A stretch of 64,000 nt of DNA from Prescottella defluvii (GTDB taxonomy: Bacteria; Actinomycetota; Actinomycetes; Mycobacteriales; Mycobacteriaceae): positions 5,103,872 through 5,167,871 of the forward strand of contig CP121458.1 in NCBI GenBank assembly GCA_029690005.1, written 5' to 3'. Made by a program: the position numbers and the translations under genes. Of this stretch, positions 35,552 through 44,584 are shown in pieces; position 1 is the first letter of the stretch, and the number at the start of each line of letters is the position of its first letter. A model generated the notes under the pieces. That model made no database searches, was not told where the DNA came from, and worked only from the letters and a program-made list of their open reading frames with translations.

Positions 35552-36922
35552 TCAGCGTGAGCGGGCGCGACGCGACCACTCGAGATGCCGAGGTCGCGAC
35601 ACGGGCGGTGCTTCCACCGGTTCGGCGCGAAATCGGTCGTACGTGCTGCGGCGGTCCGCGGACGCCCGCAGTTCGTCCAGCAGGGGGCCGTCACGGAGGA
35701 CGGCGTCGGGGCCGAGCAGTCCTTCGACGACGGCCAGCGCCCCGGCGGCGTCTCCGTGGTCCAGACGTTCACGAACGCCGGGCAGACAGTCCGGACGGCG
35801 ATGGGCCCGGTCGATGGCCTGCAGGCACGGCAGTGGGGTGCCGCCCAGTGCAGCGAGAAGTTCCTCGCGCCGGATCTCGGCGGGGTCGTGATCGAGCGCG
35901 GTCAGTGCACCGTCGGCCAGTCCGATCCGGTGCCGTTCACCTCGGCAGTCCACCAGGTGAATCCGACTCTCCCGGTTCGGTTTCCGGGACGGAGCTGGCG
36001 GCGACCAGCCCGGTTCGAGAGCGGCGGCGACCAGCGGGTGCAACCGGTCGGCGGTGATCGCTCCCGACCGGATCAGCTCCAGGTCGGGCAGTGCCCAGGT
36101 CGCCGCATCGGGCAGCACCGGGAGCGCGGCGAGCCGTCCGCGCGGGTAGTCGTGCACGAGCCGCACCGTGGCAGGATCGGCGCCGGAAGCGACCGGCTCC
36201 ACCACCAGGTCGTACCGGCCCCCGCACCGCACCCGTACGGGGCCGTCTTCCTGTCCGTCCGCGCGGAGCACGATGTCGGCTTCGGCAGCCCAGCGGTCGA
36301 CGGCGCAGCCCTCCGGGACCGCTCGAGCGAGGACGTGCCCATTCCGCAATCGCCCTGTCCCGCAACGTATTCGCAAATCACCGGACCTGCGCGCGTCCCA
36401 CAGGTGCCGATGGAGGTCGAGCCGGTAGCGCCGGTTGGGACGGGGACGGGGATGGGGATGGCGGGTGGAATCCGTGCCGCCCCACAGGGTCAGCACGATC
36501 CGCTGTCCGGCATCCGCCCAGGCGGGCGCAGTGCGGACCACCAGGTGCACCGAACCAGCTCCGCCGCAACGTTTTCGGTGCCCTGCAGGCCCGTATCGGG
36601 CCAGCGCGACGGTCAGTCCGGGACGCAGCAGTCCGTCGGGTGCCATCCGTGGCAGGTGCCAGCGCAGCAGGTCGGGTGCCAGGTGTCGCAGGTCAGCGAG
36701 GACCTGTGTCGCGACGTCCCGGCCGTGTTTGCGGGTCAGTGCCCGTAGATCGATGTCGGCGTCGAAACTCGCTGCGGCACAAGCCCCGGACCAGTCGCCT
36801 GCAAGGCGTCGTTCCGTTGCGGTCTCGATCATGGAGGGCGGCACGGCGAACTCGCGCACGCGCAGCCAGAAGGACAGTCGGGATCGGTCCCGTTCGCAGT
36901 CGGAGGGTGCATCAGCACTCAC
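35552..36922 (-). CDS. Unknown 456-aa protein linked to MoxR/vWA genes
   Basis: Not recognised. Intact frame from a GTG at 36922. Rich in Arg, Asp and Trp, with FWLRVREFAVPPSMIETATERRL at the N-terminus (family-like start), HLVVRTAPAWADAGQRIVLTLW, a Pro/Arg-rich RHPHPRPRPNRRYRLDLHRHL and WALPDLELIRSGAITADRLHP. No signal peptide or membrane helix. It lies 91 nt upstream of moxR on the same strand. Could be the substrate or an adaptor of the MoxR/vWA machine (inference). Confidence 0.6.
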   Translation of the reverse strand: MSADAPSDCERDRSRLSFWLRVREFAVPPSMIETATERRLAGDWSGACAAASFDADIDLRALTRKHGRDVATQVLADLRHLAPDLLRWHLPRMAPDGLLRPGLTVALARYGPAGHRKRCGGAGSVHLVVRTAPAWADAGQRIVLTLWGGTDSTRHPHPRPRPNRRYRLDLHRHLWDARRSGDLRIRCGTGRLRNGHVLARAVPEGCAVDRWAAEADIVLRADGQEDGPVRVRCGGRYDLVVEPVASGADPATVRLVHDYPRGRLAALPVLPDAATWALPDLELIRSGAITADRLHPLVAAALEPGWSPPAPSRKPNRESRIHLVDCRGERHRIGLADGALTALDHDPAEIRREELLAALGGTPLPCLQAIDRAHRRPDCLPGVRERLDHGDAAGALAVVEGLLGPDAVLRDGPLLDELRASADRRSTYDRFRAEPVEAPPVSRPRHLEWSRRARSR

Positions 36923-37015
36923 CGCTTACGAACTGGGCCCCCAATCTTGGATCGGAGTAAGTCGTCATCGGCGCAATCGTAGCGTGTCGTGGCGATCTCG
37001 GCCAGTGCGGCGAGC

Positions 37016-39253
37016 TCAGCCCGACTCCTCCCGCACGTCGTCGGGGGTTTTGTCGTCGCGCACGCCCCGCCAGCTCGGGTGTCGCAGCCGCCCGGCGTCG
37101 GTGCGGCCCCGAAACCGCACCTCCCCCACGATCTTCGGGGTCACCCACACGGTCTCGCGACGATCCGCGTCGGGCACGTCGCCGGCGAAGGGACTGGTCC
37201 GGCGTTTCAGCGGGGCGAGTAGCGCGCCCAGGCGGTCGAGCTCCGATTCGCTGAAGCCGGTCCCGACCCGTCCGATGTAGCGCAGGCCGTCGTCGCCGGG
37301 AATCCCCAGCAACAACGAGCCGAGGCGCCCGTCTCGGCCGCCGCGCCCGCGACGCCACCCGCCGATGACCGCCTCCTGGGTGAGCCAGTTCTTGGTCTTG
37401 ATCCACCCCGATCCGCGCTTGCCCGGCAGGTAGACCGAGTCGCGGCGCTTGGCCACGACTCCCTCGAGATCACCGCTCTGTTCGACGACCTCGGGGACCG
37501 AACCCGTCAGCTGCGGCGGGACGACGAGCTCGTCGACCGCGGCGGCGAGCGCGTCGAGTACGCGGCGGCGGTCGTCGTACCGCTTGCGCAGCAACGAGAC
37601 CCCGTCGAGGTGCAGAATGTCGAACGCCCAGAACCTGGGTTCACCGCCGGCCTGCAGTCCCGTGAAACTCGTCCGCCCCGCGCTGTCGAGGCTGACCACC
37701 TCCCCGTCCAGCACCACCCGGTGCCCGTCGAGGGCGCGGGTCAGCGATTGCAGTGCCGGATACCGGTCGGTCACGTCGTTGCCCGCGCGGCCGCGCAGGG
37801 TGACGGTCTCGCCGTCGAACTCGACGATCAGACGGATTCCGTCCCATTTCCCCTCGAACGCCCACTCGTCGGGGTCGAGGCCGTCGAGACTGCCCGCGCT
37901 CGCCAGCATCGGCCGCAGCCCGCGCGGGAAGTCGCGGTCGTCGCCGTCGTCCCGCATCAGGTGTATCAGCCACTGGTCGCCCTCGGTGCGGATGAGCGCG
38001 AACCGGCCCTGCACCCGCTCGCCGTACAGCCGGACGATCACCTCGTCGTCGAGCCACTTGACCGGCTCGTACGTGCCGGCGTCCCAGATGCTCACGGTGC
38101 CGCCGCCGTACTCCCCCTTCGGGATGGAACCCGAGAAGCTCGCGTACTCGAGGGGATGGTCCTCGGTGTGCACGGCCAGGCGGTTCTCCTTCGGGGACGT
38201 CGGGATGCCGCGCGGAACCGCCCACGAAACCATCACGCCGTCACGTTCGAGCCGGAAGTCGTAGTGCAGACGTCGGGCGTGATGCTCCTGGATGACGAAC
38301 GAATTTCCCTCACCGCCTTCGGCTTCCGTCTGCGGAATCGGCTCGGGCGTGCGTTCGGGATCGCGCTTGCGGCGATACTCGGACAGCGCGTCCCACGGCG
38401 CGTCGAGATCGGCCAGCAGATCCCCGTCCCGCCGGTACCGCTTGAGCACCTCGTCGAATCGCAGGTGCCTCAGATCCGGATCCTCGAGCTCGTCCCAGCG
38501 TCGCGGCGCCGCGACGGTCGGATGGGTGCGCCCGCGCATCGAGTACGGCGCGATCGTGGTCTTGGCCGGGTTGTTCTGGCTCCAGTCCAGGAAGACCCGC
38601 CCGCCGCGCACCGACTTCGACATCGTCGCGGTCACCAGGTCGGGATGCAACTGTTCGAGGGTCGTCGCCACCTTCTTGGCGACGGTCGACGCGCCGCCCG
38701 GGGCCAGCGTCCGGTCCAGCGGCACGTAGACGTGGATGCCCTTGCTGCCGCTCGTCACCGGGTACGCCGTCCACCCCAGCGTCGCCACGAGATCGCGCAC
38801 CGCGAACGCCACCCGCGCGCACTCGGACAGGCCGGCCCCCTCGCCCGGGTCGAGGTCGAACACCAGCCGGGTCGCCGGCCCGGGCTCACCGTCGACGAAT
38901 CGCCATTGCGGGACATGCACTTCCAGCGCCGCCTGCTGACCGATCCACACGAGCGCCGCCGTAGAGTCGACGATCGGGTAGCGCACGGTGCGGTCCTTGT
39001 GGTGGACGGCGTGCCGGGTGAGCCACTGCGGCGCGGACGCAGCGAGGTTCTTCTCGAAGAACGACGGCTCGTCGACGCCGTTCGGCCACCGTTTGCGGGT
39101 GACCGGACGGTCGACGACGTGCGGGAGCATCGCGGGCGCGATCGCGGTGTAGTAGTCGATCACCTCGCCCTTGGCGGTGCCCGTGGCGGGGTACAGCACC
39201 TTGTCGAGCCTGCTCACGGCCACTCGACGGCCGTCGATGGTGCGGGTCGGCAC
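37016..39253 (-). CDS. ligD: ATP-dependent DNA ligase D (NHEJ)
   Basis: 745 aa, intact. Order is polymerase (about 1-290), 3'-phosphoesterase (about 320-470) and ligase (about 475-745), as in mycobacterial LigD. Polymerase metal ligands are in VFDLDPGEG; the phosphoesterase has EHHARRLHYDFRLERDG; the ligase nucleophile Lys is in FEGKWDGIRL, with LDGEVVSLD and GWIKTKNW further on. Joins double-strand breaks with Ku, which is not encoded in this window. GTG at 39253 follows GGGAGG; the frame stays open upstream into the MaoC gene only because that gene carries an indel. Confidence 0.95.
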   Translation of the reverse strand: MPTRTIDGRRVAVSRLDKVLYPATGTAKGEVIDYYTAIAPAMLPHVVDRPVTRKRWPNGVDEPSFFEKNLAASAPQWLTRHAVHHKDRTVRYPIVDSTAALVWIGQQAALEVHVPQWRFVDGEPGPATRLVFDLDPGEGAGLSECARVAFAVRDLVATLGWTAYPVTSGSKGIHVYVPLDRTLAPGGASTVAKKVATTLEQLHPDLVTATMSKSVRGGRVFLDWSQNNPAKTTIAPYSMRGRTHPTVAAPRRWDELEDPDLRHLRFDEVLKRYRRDGDLLADLDAPWDALSEYRRKRDPERTPEPIPQTEAEGGEGNSFVIQEHHARRLHYDFRLERDGVMVSWAVPRGIPTSPKENRLAVHTEDHPLEYASFSGSIPKGEYGGGTVSIWDAGTYEPVKWLDDEVIVRLYGERVQGRFALIRTEGDQWLIHLMRDDGDDRDFPRGLRPMLASAGSLDGLDPDEWAFEGKWDGIRLIVEFDGETVTLRGRAGNDVTDRYPALQSLTRALDGHRVVLDGEVVSLDSAGRTSFTGLQAGGEPRFWAFDILHLDGVSLLRKRYDDRRRVLDALAAAVDELVVPPQLTGSVPEVVEQSGDLEGVVAKRRDSVYLPGKRGSGWIKTKNWLTQEAVIGGWRRGRGGRDGRLGSLLLGIPGDDGLRYIGRVGTGFSESELDRLGALLAPLKRRTSPFAGDVPDADRRETVWVTPKIVGEVRFRGRTDAGRLRHPSWRGVRDDKTPDDVREESG

Positions 39254-39334
39254 GCGGGCACCTCCCTCGAGGTCGGCTGCTGTACGCACATTGTGCGCCG
39301 CCGACGCCGAAAGCGCGCCGTCCCACGAAAAGCA

Positions 39335-39390
39335 GCGGCGAGGCGGTTTCACACGCCGGTGGACACCCGAACGTGAAACCGCCTCGCCGC
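39335..39390 (-). terminator. Terminator after the beta-oxidation operon
   Basis: Perfect 18-bp stem (39335-39352 with 39373-39390) with a 20-nt loop, 24 nt beyond the MaoC stop and upstream of ligD, separating the two transcripts. Confidence 0.8.
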
Positions 39391-39413
39391 GGATTCGCTG
39401 GTCGCTCTCGGAC

Positions 39414-39877
39414 CTACACCTGAGCCTCGCCGAGGAAACGCGCGAGGGACACCGCCACGCAGACCGGCTTGCCGACGCCCTCGCACTCGACGGTGATCTC
39501 GAGGCCGACCTGCACGCCGCCGGGGATCTCGTCGACGGACGCGATCCTGCCGTGCCCGCGCACCCGCGCACCGGCCGGCACCGGGGCCGGAAGCGCACGC
39601 GATCGAGGCCGTAGTTGACGGCCGCGGCCACGTTCTCGACCTGGACGAGGTCCTCGACGAACCGCGACAGCAACGAGAGGGTGAGGTATCCGTGGGCGAT
39701 CGGCCCGCCGAACGGGCCGTCCGCCGCGCGCACCGGATCGGTGTGGATCCACTGCCGATCCTCGGTGCACTCGGCGAAGGTGTCGATCCGATCCTGAGTG
39801 ACGGTGATCCAGTCACTGGTGCCCAGGTCGGTGCCGGCCGCGGACCGCAGCGCGTCGACCGATGCGAAGACTGTCAT
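39414..39877 (-). CDS. MaoC-like enoyl-CoA hydratase
   Basis: 154 aa after restoring one base near 39600. Single hot-dog domain with the hydratase motif around DRQWIHTDPVRA and GPIAHGYLTLSLLSRF, then RVRGHGRIASVDEIPGGVQV. Hydrates trans-2-enoyl-CoA to the (R)-3-hydroxyacyl-CoA. ATG overlaps the SDR stop (TGATG). Last gene of the five-gene operon. Uncorrected, its reading frame runs on into ligD, which is an artefact. Confidence 0.82.
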
Positions 39878-40629
39878 CACACACCCCCGGCCAGGGTCAG
39901 GCCGCCGTCGACCACGAGCGTCTGCCCGGTGATCCAGGCGGCGTCCTCCGACGCGAGGAAGGCCACCGCCGCGGCGATGTCCTCGGGCTCACCGAGGCGC
40001 CCGAGCGGGTAGTCGGCGACCACCCGATCCTCCCGTCCCTCGAACAGCGGTCCGGCGAAGCGTGTCCGCACCACGGCCGGGGCGACCGCGTTGACCCGGA
40101 TGGCGGGACTGTTCTCGTCCGCCAACTGCGCGGTCAACCCGATCACCGCGGACTTGCTGACGCCGTACACCCCGATGTCGGTGGCCGGGCGCAGCCCCGC
40201 CACCGACGCGACGTTGACCACCGCGCCGGTCGCCCGACCCAGCTGCTGCCGGAACTGTCGAGTCCACCCGATCACGCCGAGCACGTTGACCCCGAAGATC
40301 TTTCGTGCCGCGTCCAGGTCGGTGTCGAGCACCGGCCCCGCGACCGGGTTGATCCCGGTGTTGTTGACCAGCACGTCGACCACACCGAACGCCTGCGCCG
40401 CGCGCTCGAAGGTGTCGGCCTGGTGCGCTTCGTCGTCGGCGCGTCCCGCGACGGCGAGCGCGACCGAGGTCCCGCCCAGCTGTTCGACGGCGCGGTCCAG
40501 CGCCTCCTGCTTGCGCGCGGTGATCACGACGCGGGCACCCTCGTCGACCAGACGCTGGGCGACGGCGAGGCCGATCCCCCGGCTCGCCCCGGTGACGACC
40601 GCGACGCGGCCCGCGAAGCGGGCTGTCAT
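39877..40629 (-). CDS. Short-chain dehydrogenase/reductase
   Basis: 250 aa, intact. Cofactor loop VVTGASRGIGLAVAQRL, NNTGINPVAGP, catalytic Ser in VNVASVAGLRPATD and YxxxK in VYGVSKSAVIG, ending TGQTLVVDGGLTLAGG. Probably oxidises a 3-hydroxyacyl-CoA or alcohol with NAD(P). Overlaps its neighbours at both ends by ATGA/TGATG, so it is translationally coupled within the beta-oxidation operon. Confidence 0.85.
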   Translation of the reverse strand: MTARFAGRVAVVTGASRGIGLAVAQRLVDEGARVVITARKQEALDRAVEQLGGTSVALAVAGRADDEAHQADTFERAAQAFGVVDVLVNNTGINPVAGPVLDTDLDAARKIFGVNVLGVIGWTRQFRQQLGRATGAVVNVASVAGLRPATDIGVYGVSKSAVIGLTAQLADENSPAIRVNAVAPAVVRTRFAGPLFEGREDRVVADYPLGRLGEPEDIAAAVAFLASEDAAWITGQTLVVDGGLTLAGGV

Positions 40630-41395
40630 ATCGAGATGCCGCCGTCGACGGGAAGGACTGTGCCGGTGATGTATCCGGCATTCGCGGAGGCGAGGAACGC
40701 GACCGCTGCGGCCATTTCGCGCGGGTCGGCGAAGCGTCCCATCGGCACCTGCGCGATCAGTTCGGCCTTCTTGTCATCGGGGATCGACGCGATCATGCGG
40801 GTCTCGGCGTTCGGCGAGATCGCGTTGACCGTGACGCCGAACCGGGCCAGTTCCTTCGCGGCGGTCTTGGTGAAGCCGATGATGCCGGCCTTGGCCATCG
40901 CGTAGTTCGCCTGGCCGGGGTTGCCGCGCAGACCGGTGTAGGAGGTGACGTTGACGACGCGGCCGTACCCGCGTTCACGGAAGTGCGGCACACAGGCACG
41001 GGTGAACCGGAAGGTTCCGCCGGCGTGGACGGCCATGACCTGCTCGTAGTCGTCGTCGGTGAGTTTCCACAGCACCCGGTCGCGGAGGATGCCCGCGTTG
41101 TTCACCAGGACGTCGATGCGGCCGGTCTCGGCGATCGCCTTGTCGACGACGGCCTGCACCGAGGCGCTGTCGCTCACGTCGGCCACCGCGGAACGGCACC
41201 CGACGTCGGCGACGGCCTCCACCAGCGCGTCGGCATCGAAGTCCACCAGGTACACCGTGGCGCCGGCCTCGTGGAAGAACCGCCCCAGTTCGAGGCCGAT
41301 CCCCGACCACCACCGGTCACGATGACGGTCTGGCCCGCGAAGTCGAACGAGACGTTCGACGCGCTCTGTGTCTGCGCAGCAACGGTTTCGGTCAT
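40626..41395 (-). CDS. Short-chain dehydrogenase (FabG/3-hydroxyacyl-CoA dehydrogenase type)
   Basis: 256 aa after restoring one base near 41306 in the cofactor loop (TVIVTGGGRG then SGIGLELGRFF). Catalytic residues: NNAGILRDRVLWKLTDDD, Ser in VVNVTSYTGLRGNPGQ and YxxxK in ANYAMAKAGIIGFTK. Ends GTVLPVDGGISI. Likely 3-hydroxyacyl-CoA dehydrogenase of the pathway. ATG overlaps the thiolase stop. Confidence 0.85.
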
Positions 41396-42618
41396 CAGCT
41401 GAGCCTCTCGAAGATGATTGCCATGCCCTGGCCGCCACCGATGCACATGGTCTCGAGGCCGAACTGCAGGTCACGCTCCTGGAGGGAGTGCAGCAGGGTG
41501 GTCGTGATGCGGGCGCCGGTCGCACCGAACGGATGCCCCAGGGCGATGCCGCCGCCGTTGACATTGAGCTTGTCGATGTCGATGCCGAGGTCCCGGTACG
41601 ACGGGATCACCTGCGCCGCAAACGCTTCGTTGATCTCGGCCAGGTCGATGTCGGAGATCGACAGGCCCGCCTTCGCGAGCGCTCGACGCGATGCCTCCAC
41701 CGGGCCGAGGCCCATGATCTCCGGCGACAGACCGCTCACGGCGGTCGACGCCACCCGGGCGAGTGGGGTGAGGCCGAGTTCGGCGGCCTTGCGGTCGCTC
41801 ATCACGACGAGTGCGGCGGCGCCGTCGTTGAGGGGGCAGGCATTGCCGGCGGTGACGGTGCCGTTCTCACGGAACACCGTCCGGAGACCGGACAGCTTCT
41901 CGGCTGTCGTCCCGGCACGAGGGCCGTCGTCGGTACGCACGACCGTGCCGTCGGCCAGCGTGACCGCAGTGATCTCGCGCTCGAAGAATCCGTCGGCAAT
42001 GGCCTTCTCCGCCAACTGCTGTGAGCGAGCGGCGAACTCGTCCTGCTCCGCGCGGCTGATGCCGCGGAAGGTGGCAACGTTCTCGGCCGTCTGCCCCATC
42101 GTGATGTAGACGTCCGGCAGGGCACCCGCGTCACGCGGATCGGTCCAGGTCTCGTTCGTCGCGGCGAGGCGCGCCGTGCGCTCCTGCGCCTGCGCGAAGA
42201 GCGGATTCTGGAGGTTCACGTCACCGGCGCCGACCCCGTTCTGCTGGGGGTAACGCGAGACGCACTCGACACCGGCCGAGACGAACACGTCGCCGTCGCC
42301 GGCCTTGATGGCGTTGAACGCCATCCGCGTGGTCTGAACGCTCGACGCACAGGCCCGGTTCACCGTCACCGCGGGAACCGCGTCCATCCCCAGCTGGACC
42401 GCGACGCGCCGCGCGATGTTCTCGCTCTGCTCGCCCGTGTGCTCCCACGCACCGAGGTACAGGTCGTCGACCGTGTTCGGATCGAGCGCGGGAACCTTGT
42501 CCAGTGCGGCCCGAACCATCTGTGCGGCAAGATCATCCGGACGAATGCCTGCCAGCGATCCCTTGCCGGCCCGCCCGATGGGCGAGCGCGCGGTCGCAAC
42601 GATGACTGCTTCGGTCAT
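41395..42618 (-). CDS. Acetyl-CoA acyltransferase (thiolase)
   Basis: 407 aa, intact. N-terminal catalytic Cys in NRACASSVQTTRMA, His in GGGIALGHPFGATGAR and second Cys in CIGGGQGMA, so the catalytic set is complete. Cleaves 3-ketoacyl-CoA with CoA in beta-oxidation. ATG at 42618. Lies 38 nt after the acyl-CoA dehydrogenase gene and overlaps the next SDR by one base. Confidence 0.92.
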   Translation of the reverse strand: MTEAVIVATARSPIGRAGKGSLAGIRPDDLAAQMVRAALDKVPALDPNTVDDLYLGAWEHTGEQSENIARRVAVQLGMDAVPAVTVNRACASSVQTTRMAFNAIKAGDGDVFVSAGVECVSRYPQQNGVGAGDVNLQNPLFAQAQERTARLAATNETWTDPRDAGALPDVYITMGQTAENVATFRGISRAEQDEFAARSQQLAEKAIADGFFEREITAVTLADGTVVRTDDGPRAGTTAEKLSGLRTVFRENGTVTAGNACPLNDGAAALVVMSDRKAAELGLTPLARVASTAVSGLSPEIMGLGPVEASRRALAKAGLSISDIDLAEINEAFAAQVIPSYRDLGIDIDKLNVNGGGIALGHPFGATGARITTTLLHSLQERDLQFGLETMCIGGGQGMAIIFERLS

Positions 42619-42656
42619 GATGTGCGTTCCTTTCCACCGGCTGACGCCGGGTCGGC

Positions 42657-43802
42657 TCACAGCGCGAGATCGCGCCCGATGATTTCCTTCATGATTTCGT
42701 TGGAACCGGCCCAGATCTTCGTGACGCGGGCATCCATCCAGGCGCGGGCGACGCGGTATTCGCGCATGAACCCGTAGCCGCCATGCAGCTGCACGCAGTG
42801 ATCGAGCACCTCGTTCTGCACCTGCGCCGACCACCACTTCGCCTTGGCCGCGTCGACCGCGCTCAGACCGTCCCCGGCGTGCTCGGCGACGGCGGCGTCG
42901 ATGTACGCCTGCGCCACCTCGATCTTGGTGACCAGCTCCGCGAGGAGGAACTTGTTGTGCTGGAACGACCCGATCGAGTTGCCGAACGCCTTGCGCTCCT
43001 TGGCGTATTCGATCGTCTCGAACAGGATCTGCTTGGCGTGCGCGACGTTGGAGACCGCCGCACCGATCCGCTCCTGCGGGAGGCGCTCCATCATCGCCAC
43101 GAATCCCATGCCGGGCTCGCCGAGCAGCGCGTCGGCAGGCAGTCGCACGTCGTCGAAGAACAGCTCGGCCGTGTCGGCCTCGGGCTGGCCGACCTTGTCG
43201 AGCTTGCGACCCCGTTCGAAACCGGGCAACGAGGCGTCGACGACGAAGAGGCTGATGCCCTTCGAGCGCTTCTCCGGATCGGTCCGGGCGGCCACGACCA
43301 CGACGTCGGCGGTGTAGCCGTTGGTGATGAACGTCTTGGCACCGTTGAGGATCCAGTCGGATCCGTCCCGCACGGCGGTGGACTTGAGGCTCGCCAGGTC
43401 CGAGCCACCAGACGGCTCGGTCATGCCGATGGCGGCGACCGCTTCACCGGCGGCCAGGCGGGGCAGCCACTGCTGCTTCTGGTTCTCGGAGGCGAGATCG
43501 ACGATGTACGGCGTCGTGATGTCGAAGTGGATGCCGAACGCGGAGGCCAGGGCGGCGTTGACGGCCGACAGTTCCTCGGTGGCGACGGCGTTGAACCGGT
43601 AGTCCCCCGCCTCGCCGCCGCCGTACACCTCGGGGATCTTCGAGCCGAGGATTCCCTGCTTGCCGGCCTCGTTCCACACCTCGCGCGGGATCAGCCGATT
43701 CTCGGCATGGGACTCGACGTTCGGAACCACGTCACGTGCCAGGAAATCGCGGACGGCAATCCGGAACTGCTCGTGATCCTCGGTGAAAACTGCTCTCTTC
43801 AC
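42657..43802 (-). CDS. Acyl-CoA dehydrogenase
   Basis: 381 aa, intact. Acyl-CoA dehydrogenase signature IGMTEPSGGSDLASLKS and WILNGAKTFITNGY; C-terminal CVQLHGGYGFMREYRVARAW with ARVTKIWAGSNEIMKEII. The usual Glu base position falls in the segment TKIWAGSNEIMKE. FAD-dependent alpha,beta-desaturation of an acyl-CoA. First gene of the operon; the palindrome at 43835-43850 is 33 nt upstream and lies between it and the divergent TetR gene. Confidence 0.92.
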   Translation of the reverse strand: MKRAVFTEDHEQFRIAVRDFLARDVVPNVESHAENRLIPREVWNEAGKQGILGSKIPEVYGGGEAGDYRFNAVATEELSAVNAALASAFGIHFDITTPYIVDLASENQKQQWLPRLAAGEAVAAIGMTEPSGGSDLASLKSTAVRDGSDWILNGAKTFITNGYTADVVVVAARTDPEKRSKGISLFVVDASLPGFERGRKLDKVGQPEADTAELFFDDVRLPADALLGEPGMGFVAMMERLPQERIGAAVSNVAHAKQILFETIEYAKERKAFGNSIGSFQHNKFLLAELVTKIEVAQAYIDAAVAEHAGDGLSAVDAAKAKWWSAQVQNEVLDHCVQLHGGYGFMREYRVARAWMDARVTKIWAGSNEIMKEIIGRDLAL

Positions 43803-43834
43803 TTCAACACCCTTTCCGACTCAACCTCGTTCGG

Positions 43835-43850
43835 CTAAGCGTTCGCTTAG
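43835..43850. promoter_or_regulatory. TetR operator CTAAGCG-TT-CGCTTAG
   Basis: Perfect 16-bp palindrome in the 125-nt gap between the acyl-CoA dehydrogenase and tetR genes, well placed to repress both. A nearly identical copy is at 44569-44584. Confidence 0.7.
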
Positions 43851-43927
43851 TGTGCGGGTACGGTGTGAGAATGTCAACGCGAGCGCGTCGACACCGGGTC
43901 GACGGATGCGGCGGAGGGTCGGAACAC

Positions 43928-44550
43928 ATGTCATCGCGAACAGGGGCGCGAGCCGGGGCGACGGAAACGGATCGCCCGGTAGGAGAAGCGGAGCAACGGC
44001 TGCTCGACGCGGCACGCGACGCGTTCGCCGCGAAGGGCTACCACGGCACGAGCACCCGCGAGATCGCCGCGGGCGCCGGCATGAGCCCGGCCGCGATGTA
44101 CATCCACTTCCGTTCCAAGCAGGACGTGCTGGCCCGGCTGAGTCTCACCGGACACATCGCGGCACTCAGCGCGATCCGCGCGGGCGCAGACACCCCGGAT
44201 CACCGACGAAACGCCTGCGCGCGACCGTTTACGCCTTCGCGCACTGGCACGCCGAGAACCACACGGCGGGGCGGGTGGTGCAGTACGAACTGTCCGCGCT
44301 GGACGAGGACAACCACGCCCAGGTCGTGCAGTTGCGCCGGGACATCGTCGCCACCGTGCGGGACATCATCTCCGAGGGAACGCGCGACGGCGAGTTCGCC
44401 GTGGCCGACATCGACGCCACGACGTTGGCCATCCTGTCGCTGTGCATCGACACGATCCGCTGGTACCCGTCCCGGGAACTGCACACGCCCGAGGCCGTCG
44501 GGACGGCCTTCGCGGCGCTGGCCGAGCGGATGGTCAAGGCGAGTGCGTGA
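43928..44550 (+). CDS. TetR-family regulator of the beta-oxidation operon
   Basis: 207 aa after restoring one base near 44208. N-terminal HTH: LLDAARDAFAAKGYHGTSTR, EIAAGAGMSPAAMYIHFRSK. The C-terminal ligand domain contains AHWHAENHTAGRVVQYELSA and DTIRWYPSRELHTPEAVG, similar to TetR regulators of acyl-CoA catabolism. ATG at 43928 chosen; an in-frame ATG at 43871 is possible but would sit closer to the operator. Predicted to bind the CTAAGCG palindrome and be released by an acyl-CoA (inference). Confidence 0.82.
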
Positions 44551-44568
44551 CCCACACGCACCCGAGAT

Positions 44569-44584
44569 CTAAGCGATCGCTCAG
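44569..44584. promoter_or_regulatory. Second CTAAGCG-type palindrome after tetR
   Basis: CTAAGCGATCGCTCAG differs from the operator at 43835-43850 in the spacer and one arm position. It straddles the 3' end of the convergent PucR gene (stop at 44581-44583), where an operator is not expected. Confidence 0.45.

Noticed and set aside
37016..39880. A single 954-codon frame that seems to fuse MaoC to LigD
   Set aside because: The MaoC gene loses its frame through one missing base near 39600, then reads through the terminator into ligD. Both genes have their own starts and full homology.
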